The notes under the pieces: generated by a model
What the model was told of the DNA's origin: nothing
Database searches by the model: none
The model's input: only the letters and a program-made list of their open reading frames with translations
Position numbers and translations under genes: made by a program
Assembly: GCA_963819735.1 (NCBI GenBank)
Contig: CAWFXC010000005.1
Span: forward strand, 186,001-250,000
Source: CAWFXC01 sp963819735
Lineage (GTDB): Bacteria > Actinomycetota > Acidimicrobiia > IMCC26256 > DASPTH01
Direction: 5' to 3'
DNA: 64,000 bases
In this document: positions 16,415-23,459 of the stretch, one piece after another
Layout of the letters: each line of letters opens with the position of its first letter
How positions within the stretch are numbered: position 1 is the first letter of the stretch

Positions 16415-17173
16415 ATGACGGACATGCTCGACGGGAAGGTGGCGATCGTCACCGGTGCAGGCCAGGGGATCGGACGCGGGATCGCCCGCATGTTCGCGGA
16501 GGAGGGTGCGAGCGTGGCCGTGGTCGATCTCGACGCGGGCGCGGCCGACGCCGTCGCCAGCGAGATCGTGGCTGCCGGACGCCCGGCGGTGGCGGTGCCG
16601 TGCGACGTCGGCGTGCGCGAACAGGTCGACGACGCCGTCGCCGCCACTGTCGAAGCGTTCGGAACCGTCGACGTGCTGGTGAACACCGCGATCGCCGGCG
16701 CGCCGCGGGTGCCGCTACTGGAGACGACCGAGGAGCTCGCCGACGTGATGTTCCGCACCGGTCCGCTCGGCACCCTGTTCTTCATCCAGGCGTGCCACCC
16801 GCACATGAAGGGGAAGGCCGGCGCGGTCGTGAACTTCGGCTCGGGCGCGGCGATCAGCGGCCTCGCCGGGTACGCGGCCTACGGACCGGCCAAGGAAGGT
16901 GTGCGCAGTCTCACCAAGGTCGCGGCGCGTGAGCTCGGGCCCGACGGCATCCGGGTGAACGCGATCTGCCCGGCGGCGAAGACGCGGCTCATGCAGGCGT
17001 GGATCGACGAGAACCCGGAGGCCGCGGCCGAGGAGGAACTGGCAGTGCCGTTGCAGCGGTTCGGCGATCCCGACATTGACATCCCGCTCGCCGCGGTGTT
17101 CCTGTGCAGCGACTACGCGCGCTTCGTCACCGGCCACACGTTGATGGTCGACGGCGGTTCCTGCCGCTGGTGA
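16415..17173 (+). CDS. SDR family oxidoreductase
   Basis: A 252-residue NAD(P)-dependent dehydrogenase with TGAGQGIGRG near residue 13, the NAG-equivalent NTAIAG, and YAAYGPAKEG holding the catalytic Tyr and Lys. VTGHTLMVDGG is at the C-terminus. It is divergent from the SnoaL-like/SDR pair across 113 bp containing two dyads. A purine-rich stretch (AAGAAGGG) lies 11-13 nt before the ATG. It is probably the last gene of the catabolic block; the composition changes after 17.2 kb. Confidence 0.9.
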   Translation: MTDMLDGKVAIVTGAGQGIGRGIARMFAEEGASVAVVDLDAGAADAVASEIVAAGRPAVAVPCDVGVREQVDDAVAATVEAFGTVDVLVNTAIAGAPRVPLLETTEELADVMFRTGPLGTLFFIQACHPHMKGKAGAVVNFGSGAAISGLAGYAAYGPAKEGVRSLTKVAARELGPDGIRVNAICPAAKTRLMQAWIDENPEAAAEEELAVPLQRFGDPDIDIPLAAVFLCSDYARFVTGHTLMVDGGSCRW

Positions 17174-17179
17174 CGTGAC

Positions 17180-17200
17180 GCTGGGGTGGGCTCGCGTAAT
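17180..17200 (+). repeat. 21-bp direct repeat, left copy
   Basis: It matches 18302-18322 at 20 of 21 positions (common part GGGGTGGGC, then T or G, then CGCGTAAT). The two copies bracket the LLM oxidoreductase gene about 1.1 kb apart. Partial similarity continues for some 12 bp further. No terminal inverted repeats or integrase genes accompany them. Confidence 0.6.
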
Positions 17201-17295
17201 CGCACCAGAGCGGGCGATCTGGCGCGTCGTGAGGCTCGGGTGGTTCGCCCAGTGGACGGTGCGCGGTTGGTCGCCCTTCGGTCGCCCTGAAGTGG

Positions 17296-17308
17296 CACGT
17301 TTAACGTG
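17296..17308 (+). promoter_or_regulatory. Palindromic operator over a leaderless -10 box
   Basis: CACGTTTAACGTG has perfect 6-bp arms around one base. It contains TAACGT (17302-17307), which ends 7 nt before the ATG at 17315. A repressor bound here would cover the -10 box. Confidence 0.55.
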
Positions 17309-17314
17309 TCCGTC

Positions 17315-18223
17315 ATGCGGATTGGTGTAGTGATCGGTCGGCCTGGGGGCTATGGCGACACGCTTTCTCAGTTGGTCGCGGAGTATGAGCAGGCGCGTGC
17401 TGCTGGCGTGTCGTCGGTGTGGATGACGCAGCATCTCGGGTTCGACGCCTTGACGCTCATTTCATCGTGGGGCGTTGTCGGCGACGTCGAAGTCGGCACC
17501 GCGGTGATACCCGTCCAGACGAGACATCCGGTGGTGCTCGCCGAGCAGGCGCTCACCGCGCAAGTGCTTTGCGGTGGCAGGTTGGCGCTCGGACTTGGCC
17601 TCGCGCATGCGGAGACGCTTGAGGGGCTCTACGGACTTCCTCGTCGCCGTTCGGTGAGCTACTTGTCGGACTACCTGTCAACGCTTGACGCATTGATGGC
17701 GGGGACGCGAGCGACGCCGAACGAGAGTTTCGGGTTCTCGACCCGCCTCGGCGCCGAGTTGCCGACGCCGCCGTCCGTGCTGATTGCAGCTCTCGGGCCA
17801 CGGATGTTGCAACTTGCCGGTGAACGAACCGCGGGGACGATTACGTGGATGACAGGCGCGGCGACCATCGGAAGCTACGTGTCACCGACGATACGAGCAG
17901 CCGCGGAAGCGGCTGGTCGTCCTGACCCTCGGGTGGTTGTGTGTCTGCCCGTCTGCGTCACCGAGAATCCTGCGAGCGCTCGCGAAAGGCTGGGTGCTGT
18001 CATCGGCGGCTACCGCGGCATCCCGTCGTATGAGGCAATGCTCGAAAGAGAGGGCGTCGCCGACGCGGTCGATGTCGCGATCATCGGTAGCGCCGACGAA
18101 GTGGGCGCCGCCCTTACCGGTTTGTCTTCTCGAGGAGCGACGGACGTCGCCGCAATCCCCCTCGGAAACCCTGACGAGGTCGGCGCGACCTGGGATCTGA
18201 TCGGCGCTATCGCAAAAGCTTGA
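17315..18223 (+). CDS. LLM-class F420-dependent oxidoreductase
   Basis: A 302-residue luciferase-like TIM-barrel protein: VWMTQHLGFDALTL in the early barrel, then HPVVLAEQALTAQVLCGGRLALGLGLAH with the conserved Gly-rich flavin or F420 contact. It resembles the actinobacterial F420-dependent subfamily more than FMN monooxygenases; the cofactor is inferred. I prefer the ATG at 17315 because TAACGT lies 7 nt before it; a GTG at 17306 is inside the palindrome. Codon use is less GC-biased than in the preceding genes, and 21-bp direct repeats flank the gene, so it may be acquired. Confidence 0.85.
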   Translation: MRIGVVIGRPGGYGDTLSQLVAEYEQARAAGVSSVWMTQHLGFDALTLISSWGVVGDVEVGTAVIPVQTRHPVVLAEQALTAQVLCGGRLALGLGLAHAETLEGLYGLPRRRSVSYLSDYLSTLDALMAGTRATPNESFGFSTRLGAELPTPPSVLIAALGPRMLQLAGERTAGTITWMTGAATIGSYVSPTIRAAAEAAGRPDPRVVVCLPVCVTENPASARERLGAVIGGYRGIPSYEAMLEREGVADAVDVAIIGSADEVGAALTGLSSRGATDVAAIPLGNPDEVGATWDLIGAIAKA

Positions 18224-18301
18224 GCGGTCGCGCCGAGCCCCGGCATTCCGTTGCCGAGCGCCAGAACTGCCTGATTGAGTCGGGGGTGGCGTTGCGGGGT
18301 T

Positions 18302-18322
18302 GCTGGGGTGGGCGCGCGTAAT
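18302..18322 (+). repeat. 21-bp direct repeat, right copy
   Basis: Second copy of the repeat at 17180-17200 with one mismatch. It lies in the 126 bp gap after the LLM gene, upstream of the DUF6959-like fragment. Confidence 0.6.
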
Positions 18323-18349
18323 GACGCCGGAGTGAAGCAATCTGTGCGG

Positions 18350-18547
18350 ATGCCGAAAGAGACAGCCGAACTCCTGACGCCTCCGCACAACTGCGCCGTG
18401 GTCCGGCTTCCCGGTCGGGCATTTCCTGGCGTCGTGTTCCAGGGTGATTCGCTCGCAGGCGTTGCGGAGCGTGTCGCCGATCTGGCGCGACGGGCGCGGG
18501 GAACGCCTGCGGAGAGCGAGGCGCAGAGGCTCACAGACGGCCAGATC
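18350..18547 (+). pseudogene. Possible DUF6959-like small protein fragment
   Basis: From the ATG at 18350 the frame reads a segment with HNCAVVRLPGR, FPGVVFQGDSL and ARRARGTPAESEAQRL. This resembles small DUF6959-type proteins (about 90 residues) from memory of that family. Resemblance stops at about residue 62, and the frame then runs on, antisense to the gene at 18551-18841, without a sensible end. It is probably a 3'-truncated gene, or one frameshifted near 18540. This and the flanking 18224-18349 contain nothing else I recognise apart from the right repeat copy. Confidence 0.35.
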
Positions 18548-18550
18548 GGT

Positions 18551-18841
18551 TCAGGCGCTGGCGTGGTGACCGAAGCGGTGGTTCATCAGCGTGTTGATCC
18601 GGGTCGCGAGTTTGCTCGTGATCGAGTCTGCCTGGTCCTGGGAGAACCGGCCCGCCTCCACCAGCTGAGCGAGCTTCGTCTTCGCCGCACTGGTCAACGC
18701 GTCGACGACGGCCTGGGGGTCCTCGCCCTGCGAGGTCGCATACTCGCTGATCGTCTGACCGCCCTTGAGCGCGGTCCGGACATCCTGGCGACTCACGCCG
18801 AGGGTGTCAACGACCAGCCGCAGGAATCGAGACGGCGCCAT
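18551..18841 (-). CDS. Small helical-repeat protein (unknown function)
   Basis: A 96-residue alpha-helical protein from the ATG at 18841; an in-frame start at 18886 would give 111. It contains one unit of the pattern VSRQDVRTALKGGQTISEYA, then a short helix, then AAKTKLAQLVEAGRFSQDQADSI. The same pattern occurs at the C-terminus of the protein encoded divergently at 19028-19558. Such GxSxxxxA/AGxxxxxQA repeats are seen in actinobacterial secreted or envelope proteins, but here there is no signal peptide or membrane span. No function is assigned; it could be a truncated relic of a larger homologue. Confidence 0.5.
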   Translation of the reverse strand: MAPSRFLRLVVDTLGVSRQDVRTALKGGQTISEYATSQGEDPQAVVDALTSAAKTKLAQLVEAGRFSQDQADSITSKLATRINTLMNHRFGHHASA

Positions 18842-19027
18842 TGCTGACGCCCGGCACGTGTCGGACCGGGCAATCAGGCCTGGCAAATCTGGCTCCGAGT
18901 GCGTGGCCTTGGTGGCTGGCTGACGTCGGCATCACGATTCCCTGACATTGCCGGCGTTGTGATGGTTGACAGCAATCCTCGGGATGATGCTGGGTTTCAG
19001 CAGCCCGATGAGCACGGAGGCGACGAG

Positions 19028-19558
19028 ATGGACCGGACCTCGATCGGGACGATGCGGTATCTGTTCTTTGGTGTTGGGCTGGTGGGGGGCATCATCCTGC
19101 TCGCAGCGGGCGAGACGCTCCTCGGCGGGTTGCTAGTGACCATGGCCGCGGTCCGGATCGTGTTGCTCGTATCGATGCACCGTCGGATGCGGTCGTCGTC
19201 GTCCCAGGCTGGCGTGAACGGCCGTCGCGGTGGTGGACGTCAAATGCTGCAGCGTCTTGCCAGCATGGAACTCGATGTCGCCGCGACCGAGATCGGCGTT
19301 GCGCCCGACGTGTTGCGGCGCGCGGTCGACGGCGGCCGCTCTATCTCCGCGCTCGCGGCTGACGCCGGTGTTCCCTCGGACCGTGTGGTCGACGCGGTCG
19401 TGCGTGACGCCAATACGAAGGTTGATCGGGCCGTCGCCGACGGTCGCATCGCCCCCGACCGGGCAAGCATGCTCCGAAACCGGTTGCCGAACTGGGCCGA
19501 GCAATTGGTCTCGCAAACGCCGACGATGCTCGCTGGAGCCGCATCGCCTCCGGCCTGA
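19028..19558 (+). CDS. Membrane protein with C-terminal helical repeat
   Basis: A 176-residue protein from the ATG at 19028, chosen because GGAGG lies 7 nt upstream. Residues 9-45 form two hydrophobic segments (YLFFGVGLVGGIILLAAG and GGLLVTMAAVRIVLLVSM). A basic Ser/Arg linker follows. Then comes the helical pattern VAPDVLRRAVDGGRSISALA, followed by ANTKVDRAVADGRIAPDRASML, which repeats that of the divergent neighbour at 18551. The soluble repeat probably faces the cytoplasm after the positive linker. Function is unknown. Confidence 0.6.
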   Translation: MDRTSIGTMRYLFFGVGLVGGIILLAAGETLLGGLLVTMAAVRIVLLVSMHRRMRSSSSQAGVNGRRGGGRQMLQRLASMELDVAATEIGVAPDVLRRAVDGGRSISALAADAGVPSDRVVDAVVRDANTKVDRAVADGRIAPDRASMLRNRLPNWAEQLVSQTPTMLAGAASPPA

Positions 19559-19677
19559 GCGCATTTCTACTTAACGCCCTATCTGCCGGATGGATGCTGT
19601 CGATCTGGCCCGGGTACATGAACACACACTCGGGTGTCGCAGCGAGATCTCCCCAAGATTGGCAGTATGCACACCTG

Positions 19678-20520
19678 ATGGCGAGCGCCGAAGAGATCCG
19701 ACAGACTCAGCGAACCGCGTGGGCGGGGCTCTCAGCAGGCTGGGAGAAGTGGGACTCGGTCATCATGGACCAGCTCGCCCCGGTGACCGGAGCGATGATC
19801 GACCGTCTCGACATCGGCGAAGATCAGCAGCATCTCGACATTGCCGCGGGCACCGGTGAACCGGGTCTGACGGTTGCCAAGCTGGCGCCCAAGGGGCATG
19901 TCGTTCTGACCGACCTCGCAGCAGAGATGCTCGAGGTAGCGATGCGACGCGCCAGGGCACAAGGGATCGCCAACATCGAAACCGAGGTGTGCAGCGCCGA
20001 GGATCTGCCGTTCGACGACGACACCTTCGACAGCATCTCGGTGCGATTTGGGTACATGTTCTTCCCTGACCTGCGCAAAGCGACCGCCGAATTCGCACGC
20101 GTCCTCAAGCCGGGCGGGCGACTCTGCTCCTCGGTGTGGGTCAAGCCCGACGAAAACCCGTGGACCACGATCGCCATGCGTGCAATCGCAACCGAGGCCG
20201 CGCTTCCGCCACCCGACCCGAACGGGCCGAACATGTTTCGCTGCGCGGCGCCGGGATATGTCAGCGCCCTGTACGACGCAGTGGGGCTACGCGGTGTTGC
20301 CGAGTGGGACGTCAACGTCGAACTCGTCACCGAATCGCCCGGTCAATATTGGGAGATGATCAGCGAGCACGTCTCACTCGCAGTTGCGGCGCTTCTCCAG
20401 GTCGACGAACCGGCGCGTGAACGGATCGGGGAAGCCGTCATCGCTGCGGTCACCGCTTACGAAGAAGGCGGCAAAGTGAGGATCCCCGGCGCGGCGCGCT
20501 GCATCGGCGGCAGCAAGTAG
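19678..20520 (+). CDS. Class I SAM-dependent methyltransferase
   Basis: A 280-residue methyltransferase of the UbiE/Methyltransf_11 type. Motif I is LDIAAGTGEPGLTVAK, motif II is VVLTDLAAEMLEVA, the acidic motif is CSAEDLPFDDDTFDSI, and post-motif III is VLKPGGRL. The substrate is unknown. The frame is open upstream to 19594, but the family N-terminus starts around MASAEEIRQTQRTAW, so I use the ATG at 19678. The end lies 69 bp before the Clp-N regulator gene, which has its own promoter. Confidence 0.85.
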   Translation: MASAEEIRQTQRTAWAGLSAGWEKWDSVIMDQLAPVTGAMIDRLDIGEDQQHLDIAAGTGEPGLTVAKLAPKGHVVLTDLAAEMLEVAMRRARAQGIANIETEVCSAEDLPFDDDTFDSISVRFGYMFFPDLRKATAEFARVLKPGGRLCSSVWVKPDENPWTTIAMRAIATEAALPPPDPNGPNMFRCAAPGYVSALYDAVGLRGVAEWDVNVELVTESPGQYWEMISEHVSLAVAALLQVDEPARERIGEAVIAAVTAYEEGGKVRIPGAARCIGGSK

Positions 20521-20542
20521 CAACTCCGCGGCAGGCGCTGTC

Positions 20543-20559
20543 GTCAACCTGGAGTTGAC
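20543..20559 (+). promoter_or_regulatory. Operator 1 (GTCAAC-N5-GTTGAC)
   Basis: A perfect 6-bp dyad, GTCAACCTGGAGTTGAC, centred 28 bp upstream of an equivalent site and near the -35 region of the gene at 20590. Confidence 0.7.
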
Positions 20560-20570
20560 AGCCGCCGATC

Positions 20571-20587
20571 GTCAATGTAAGGTTGAC
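20571..20587 (+). promoter_or_regulatory. Operator 2 over the -10 box (GTCAAT-N5-GTTGAC)
   Basis: GTCAATGTAAGGTTGAC is the same 17-bp dyad as operator 1 with one mismatch between arms. It contains TAAGGT (20578-20583), which ends 6 nt before the ATG at 20590. Binding would block a leaderless promoter. Confidence 0.7.
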
Positions 20588-20589
20588 GC

Positions 20590-21351
20590 ATGTCGGAACT
20601 GCCCGTTGACGCACCGGTGAGCCTCGAAGAGGCCATCGCGTTCGTGGGTCGCCTGCACCCTGACGCCGACTCCTTGTTCCAGCTCCAGGATGCCGTCGTG
20701 GTCGCCGAACGCCTCGAGGAGCTCAGCGACGATCTTGTCGGTCATTTCGTGCACCAAGCGCGCGACGAGGGCGCGACCTGGAGCGCCATCGGTGAGAGCA
20801 TGGGTGTCAGCAAGCAGGCGGCACAGAAGCGCTTTGTGATCACGGTGGGGAACCAGCAGGAGGGTCTCCTGAGCCGGTTCACACCTCGTGCGCGCAGCGT
20901 GCTGAAGGTCGCGCGCGACGAGGCACAACGCATGCGCGACGCGGAGGTCGGCACCCTGCATCTCGTCCTCGGGCTGGTGAGCGAGCCTGACGGCCTCGCG
21001 ATGCAGGTACTCGTGGAAATGGGGGTGACTGCCGAAGGCGTCCGAGCCGCCGTAGCGGACGCGGTAGCCGCGCGAGTCGCGCCAGTCGCACCAGTCGCAC
21101 CAGTCGCGAAGCCGCCCCAGCACGTTCCGTTTGCAGCAGAATCACGAGCGGTATTGCAAGGCGCGGTCGAAGAGGCCCTGCGCCTGGGTCACAATTATGT
21201 CGGGACTGAACATCTGCTCTTGGCCGTTCTCGCAGGCCGCGGCACTGACGGCGCCCGCGTCCTTGCCGGTCTCGGCGTTACCCGGCGCAAATGCTCTCTG
21301 CGACTCAAGCGAGCAATCGAGCGAATAGTGGCCGAACGCGCTCGCTCGTGA
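20590..21351 (+). CDS. HTH plus Clp-N domain transcriptional regulator
   Basis: A 253-residue protein. Residues 61-82 (GATWSAIGESMGVSKQAAQKRF) form a helix-turn-helix. Residues about 95-155 and 190-245 are two halves resembling the Clp_N (ClpA/ClpC N-domain) repeat, with VGTLHLVLGLV and VGTEHLLLAVL. They are joined by an Ala/Pro/Val linker made of a 9-bp repeat (21078-21110). No AAA+ domain is present. The likely role is a DNA-binding regulator whose Clp-N part senses misfolded proteins or binds Clp partners, autorepressing through the two dyads directly upstream. Domain calls are firm; the sensing role is inference. Confidence 0.8.
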   Translation: MSELPVDAPVSLEEAIAFVGRLHPDADSLFQLQDAVVVAERLEELSDDLVGHFVHQARDEGATWSAIGESMGVSKQAAQKRFVITVGNQQEGLLSRFTPRARSVLKVARDEAQRMRDAEVGTLHLVLGLVSEPDGLAMQVLVEMGVTAEGVRAAVADAVAARVAPVAPVAPVAKPPQHVPFAAESRAVLQGAVEEALRLGHNYVGTEHLLLAVLAGRGTDGARVLAGLGVTRRKCSLRLKRAIERIVAERARS

Positions 21352-21521
21352 ACTGCCTGCGGTCTCAACTCCCTTCGCGTGGCGCAACCCCAAGTCACCG
21401 CACTGCCGCTGGGAACGCTGTTACTCTCTCCGCGCTTGCCGGTCGTCGCCGTGGTCGCGCGCTTCCATGAGGGTGCGATGCGACGCAGCGGTTTCAGCGC
21501 TCGATGCCAGAGGGGGCGAAC

Positions 21522-21863
21522 ATGGGTGTGTTCAACGGGGTCTTCCCGATTCAACCCGGCAAGGAAGAGGACGCTCGTGCATTCGCGGCCGAGACGTTCG
21601 GCGCTCGGCGACCGGGTTTCGAGGCGCACCTTGCGCGCGGCGGCATCACTCGGGAGACCTGGTCGCTCCAGGAGACTCCCATGGGCAGCCTCATTGTCGT
21701 GTGGTTCGAAGGTGATGTGGAGAAGACGTTCACCGATCTCGCCACCGACGACTCCGAGTTCACGACGTGGTTCCGCGCTCGGGTCCTCGACGTCACCGGC
21801 GTCGACATGGGGGCACCGTCGGACGCCCCGCCTCCTGCGCTCCTCATCGACTACCAAGCCTGA
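21522..21863 (+). CDS. Small DUF6176-like protein (unknown function)
   Basis: A 113-residue protein with a ferredoxin-like (dimeric alpha-beta barrel) feel: FNGVFPIQPGKEEDARAFA as first strand and helix, SLIVVWFEGDVEKTFTDLA as second. It resembles small DUF6176-type or ABM-like proteins. The ATG at 21522 is chosen over 21504 because AGAGGGGG lies 6 nt upstream. The 170 bp before it contain no recognisable gene. It probably does not have a standard catalytic motif; no further assignment is made. Confidence 0.5.
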   Translation: MGVFNGVFPIQPGKEEDARAFAAETFGARRPGFEAHLARGGITRETWSLQETPMGSLIVVWFEGDVEKTFTDLATDDSEFTTWFRARVLDVTGVDMGAPSDAPPPALLIDYQA

Positions 21864-21968
21864 ACCGACCCGTGCTGGCGGGCGCGCATCCGCGAGCGCG
21901 ACACTCGCCGCGTGATCGCGAGCCGCATGCATTTGCGGGCTGGTGCTTGTCTCCCGGAGGGTGGTGCG

Positions 21969-22694
21969 GTGTTCGAAGGAATGGAGCCCGTCGAGTTCGA
22001 GCACGACGGGACGCAGCTGCGCGGATACGCGGCGCGCCCCGACTCCACCGGGCCCGTTCCGGCGGTGCTGGTGATGCACAGCGCGCTCGGCGTCGCGCAC
22101 GGCGTCAACGAGCCCGTCGCGCGGAAGCTCGCCGACCAGGGCTATCTGGCCGTCTGCACCGACATGTACGGCGCCCACCTCGAGGGGGCGTCGGTGGACG
22201 ACGCCGGGCTCGCGTACGGCCAGAACTTGGCCGATCCCGATCGGCAACGCGCTCGGACCGTTGCCTGGTTCGACGAGATCGCGCGCCGACCTGATGTCGA
22301 CGATGCCCGCATCGCGGCAGTCGGGTTCTGCTACGGCGGTATGACCGTGCTCGAGCTGGCGCGCAGCGGCGCGGGTCTCAAGGCCGCGGTGAGCTATCAC
22401 GGGATCCTGACCACGCACGCGCGAGCCGAAGCCGGCACGATCCCGGGACAGGTCGTGGTGTACTGCGGTGCCGCCGATCCCTACGCACCACTCGCAGACG
22501 TCGACGCCCTCCGCGACGAGATGCAGCGCGCCGGCGCGAGGTACCACGTCACGATCTTCGGCATCGTCGGCCACGGGTTCACCGATCCCGATTCGGCACG
22601 TTTGGAGCTCGAGGGTGTGGCCTACGACGAGCTCGCGAACGACCTCTCGTGGAACGGCACCCTCGTCCTGCTGCAACACGTCATCGGGGATTGA
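21969..22694 (+). CDS. Dienelactone hydrolase family protein
   Basis: A 241-residue alpha/beta hydrolase with the DLH-type triad: nucleophile Cys121 in GFCYGG, Asp170 in CGAADPYAP and His202 in GHGF. It would hydrolyse dienelactones or related lactones of aromatic breakdown. I chose the GTG at 21969 because GGAGG ends 8 nt upstream; the in-frame ATG at 21981 has no suitable site, and the longer frame from 21912 adds non-family sequence. No ring-cleavage dioxygenase lies nearby, so the substrate may differ. Confidence 0.85.
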   Translation: MFEGMEPVEFEHDGTQLRGYAARPDSTGPVPAVLVMHSALGVAHGVNEPVARKLADQGYLAVCTDMYGAHLEGASVDDAGLAYGQNLADPDRQRARTVAWFDEIARRPDVDDARIAAVGFCYGGMTVLELARSGAGLKAAVSYHGILTTHARAEAGTIPGQVVVYCGAADPYAPLADVDALRDEMQRAGARYHVTIFGIVGHGFTDPDSARLELEGVAYDELANDLSWNGTLVLLQHVIGD

Positions 22695-22712
22695 TCGGCT
22701 CCGCCAGATGGA

Positions 22713-22724
22713 GAACGTACGTTC
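22713..22724. promoter_or_regulatory. 12-bp palindrome upstream of the cupin gene
   Basis: GAACGTACGTTC is a perfect palindrome 11 bp upstream of TAGACT (22736-22741), a good -10 box for the gene at 22776. It is probably an operator of a TetR-like dimer; no cognate regulator is adjacent. Confidence 0.4.
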
Positions 22725-22775
22725 GTCTCACGCGGTAGACTCGCTTCGCCGTTCGCCGAAGAGAGAGTTGCCGAG

Positions 22776-23354
22776 ATGGCGCAGACACTCGAGCAGACGC
22801 TGGTGCGCAACATCCTGGAACACGCTGCCGACTACCCCTGGCGCGTCCAGAACATCGGCGTCCTGGGGCTGTGGCTCGACGACCAGCGTAGCTACCGCCT
22901 CCACGTGTGGGACCCCGAAAGCGCGATCGGCGATCCGCCCATCCATGACCATCCCTACGACTTCACGTCCACTGTCATCGTCGGCGAGCTCGTCAACACG
23001 CGGTACGTCGAGGGTCCGACCGGCCGGGAGTACCTGCGTGAGCGCTACTCGCCGGGCAATGAGAACGAACGGCGCGCCGACACCGTTCGGTTGATCGGCA
23101 CCTCGACCACCTTGCATGCCGGCGCTCGCTATCGCCAGGTCGCGCACGAGCTGCACGACAGCACGCAGGTGCCGGGCACCGTGACCGCATTGCACTTCGA
23201 CAGCGTTCCCGATGACCTTCCCGAGCTCACCGTGTGCCGCCCACCGGGAACCCCTTGGGTCTCCGGTCAGGCGCGTTCGGCCACCCACGACGAGGTGAAG
23301 CGCGTCACGGCCGCGGCGCTCGCGTTGTTCGATATTCCGCCATCCCGAACGTAG
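22776..23354 (+). CDS. Cupin-fold protein
   Basis: A 192-residue single-domain cupin. The metal-binding residues appear as HDHPYDFTSTVIVGEL (two His in the first cupin motif, with a following acidic residue) and YRQVAHELHDS in the second. It resembles cysteine-dioxygenase-like cupins without their Cys-Tyr crosslink context. The function could be a small dioxygenase or isomerase or a sugar-binding cupin. The ATG has GAGAGAG 8-10 nt upstream and a plausible promoter (TAGACT) with a palindromic operator. Confidence 0.65.
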   Translation: MAQTLEQTLVRNILEHAADYPWRVQNIGVLGLWLDDQRSYRLHVWDPESAIGDPPIHDHPYDFTSTVIVGELVNTRYVEGPTGREYLRERYSPGNENERRADTVRLIGTSTTLHAGARYRQVAHELHDSTQVPGTVTALHFDSVPDDLPELTVCRPPGTPWVSGQARSATHDEVKRVTAAALALFDIPPSRT

Positions 23355-23446
23355 GAGCCGGGTCGGCGGTGGACCGTGCGGGCGCCGTTCTCGGCGCGAT
23401 TCGGTCGACTCCGCGCGCTTAGCGTGCCGGATCGCGCCGGGCCTTC

Positions 23447-23452
23447 TAGCCT
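23447..23452 (+). promoter_or_regulatory. Leaderless -10 box (TAGCCT)
   Basis: TAGCCT lies 7 nt before the ATG at 23460. This supports that start over upstream in-frame codons. Confidence 0.5.
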
Positions 23453-23459
23453 CGCCGGG

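Noticed and set aside
17180..18322. A complete insertion sequence
   Set aside because: Direct repeats flank the gene, but there are no terminal inverted repeats and the enclosed gene is an oxidoreductase, not a transposase.
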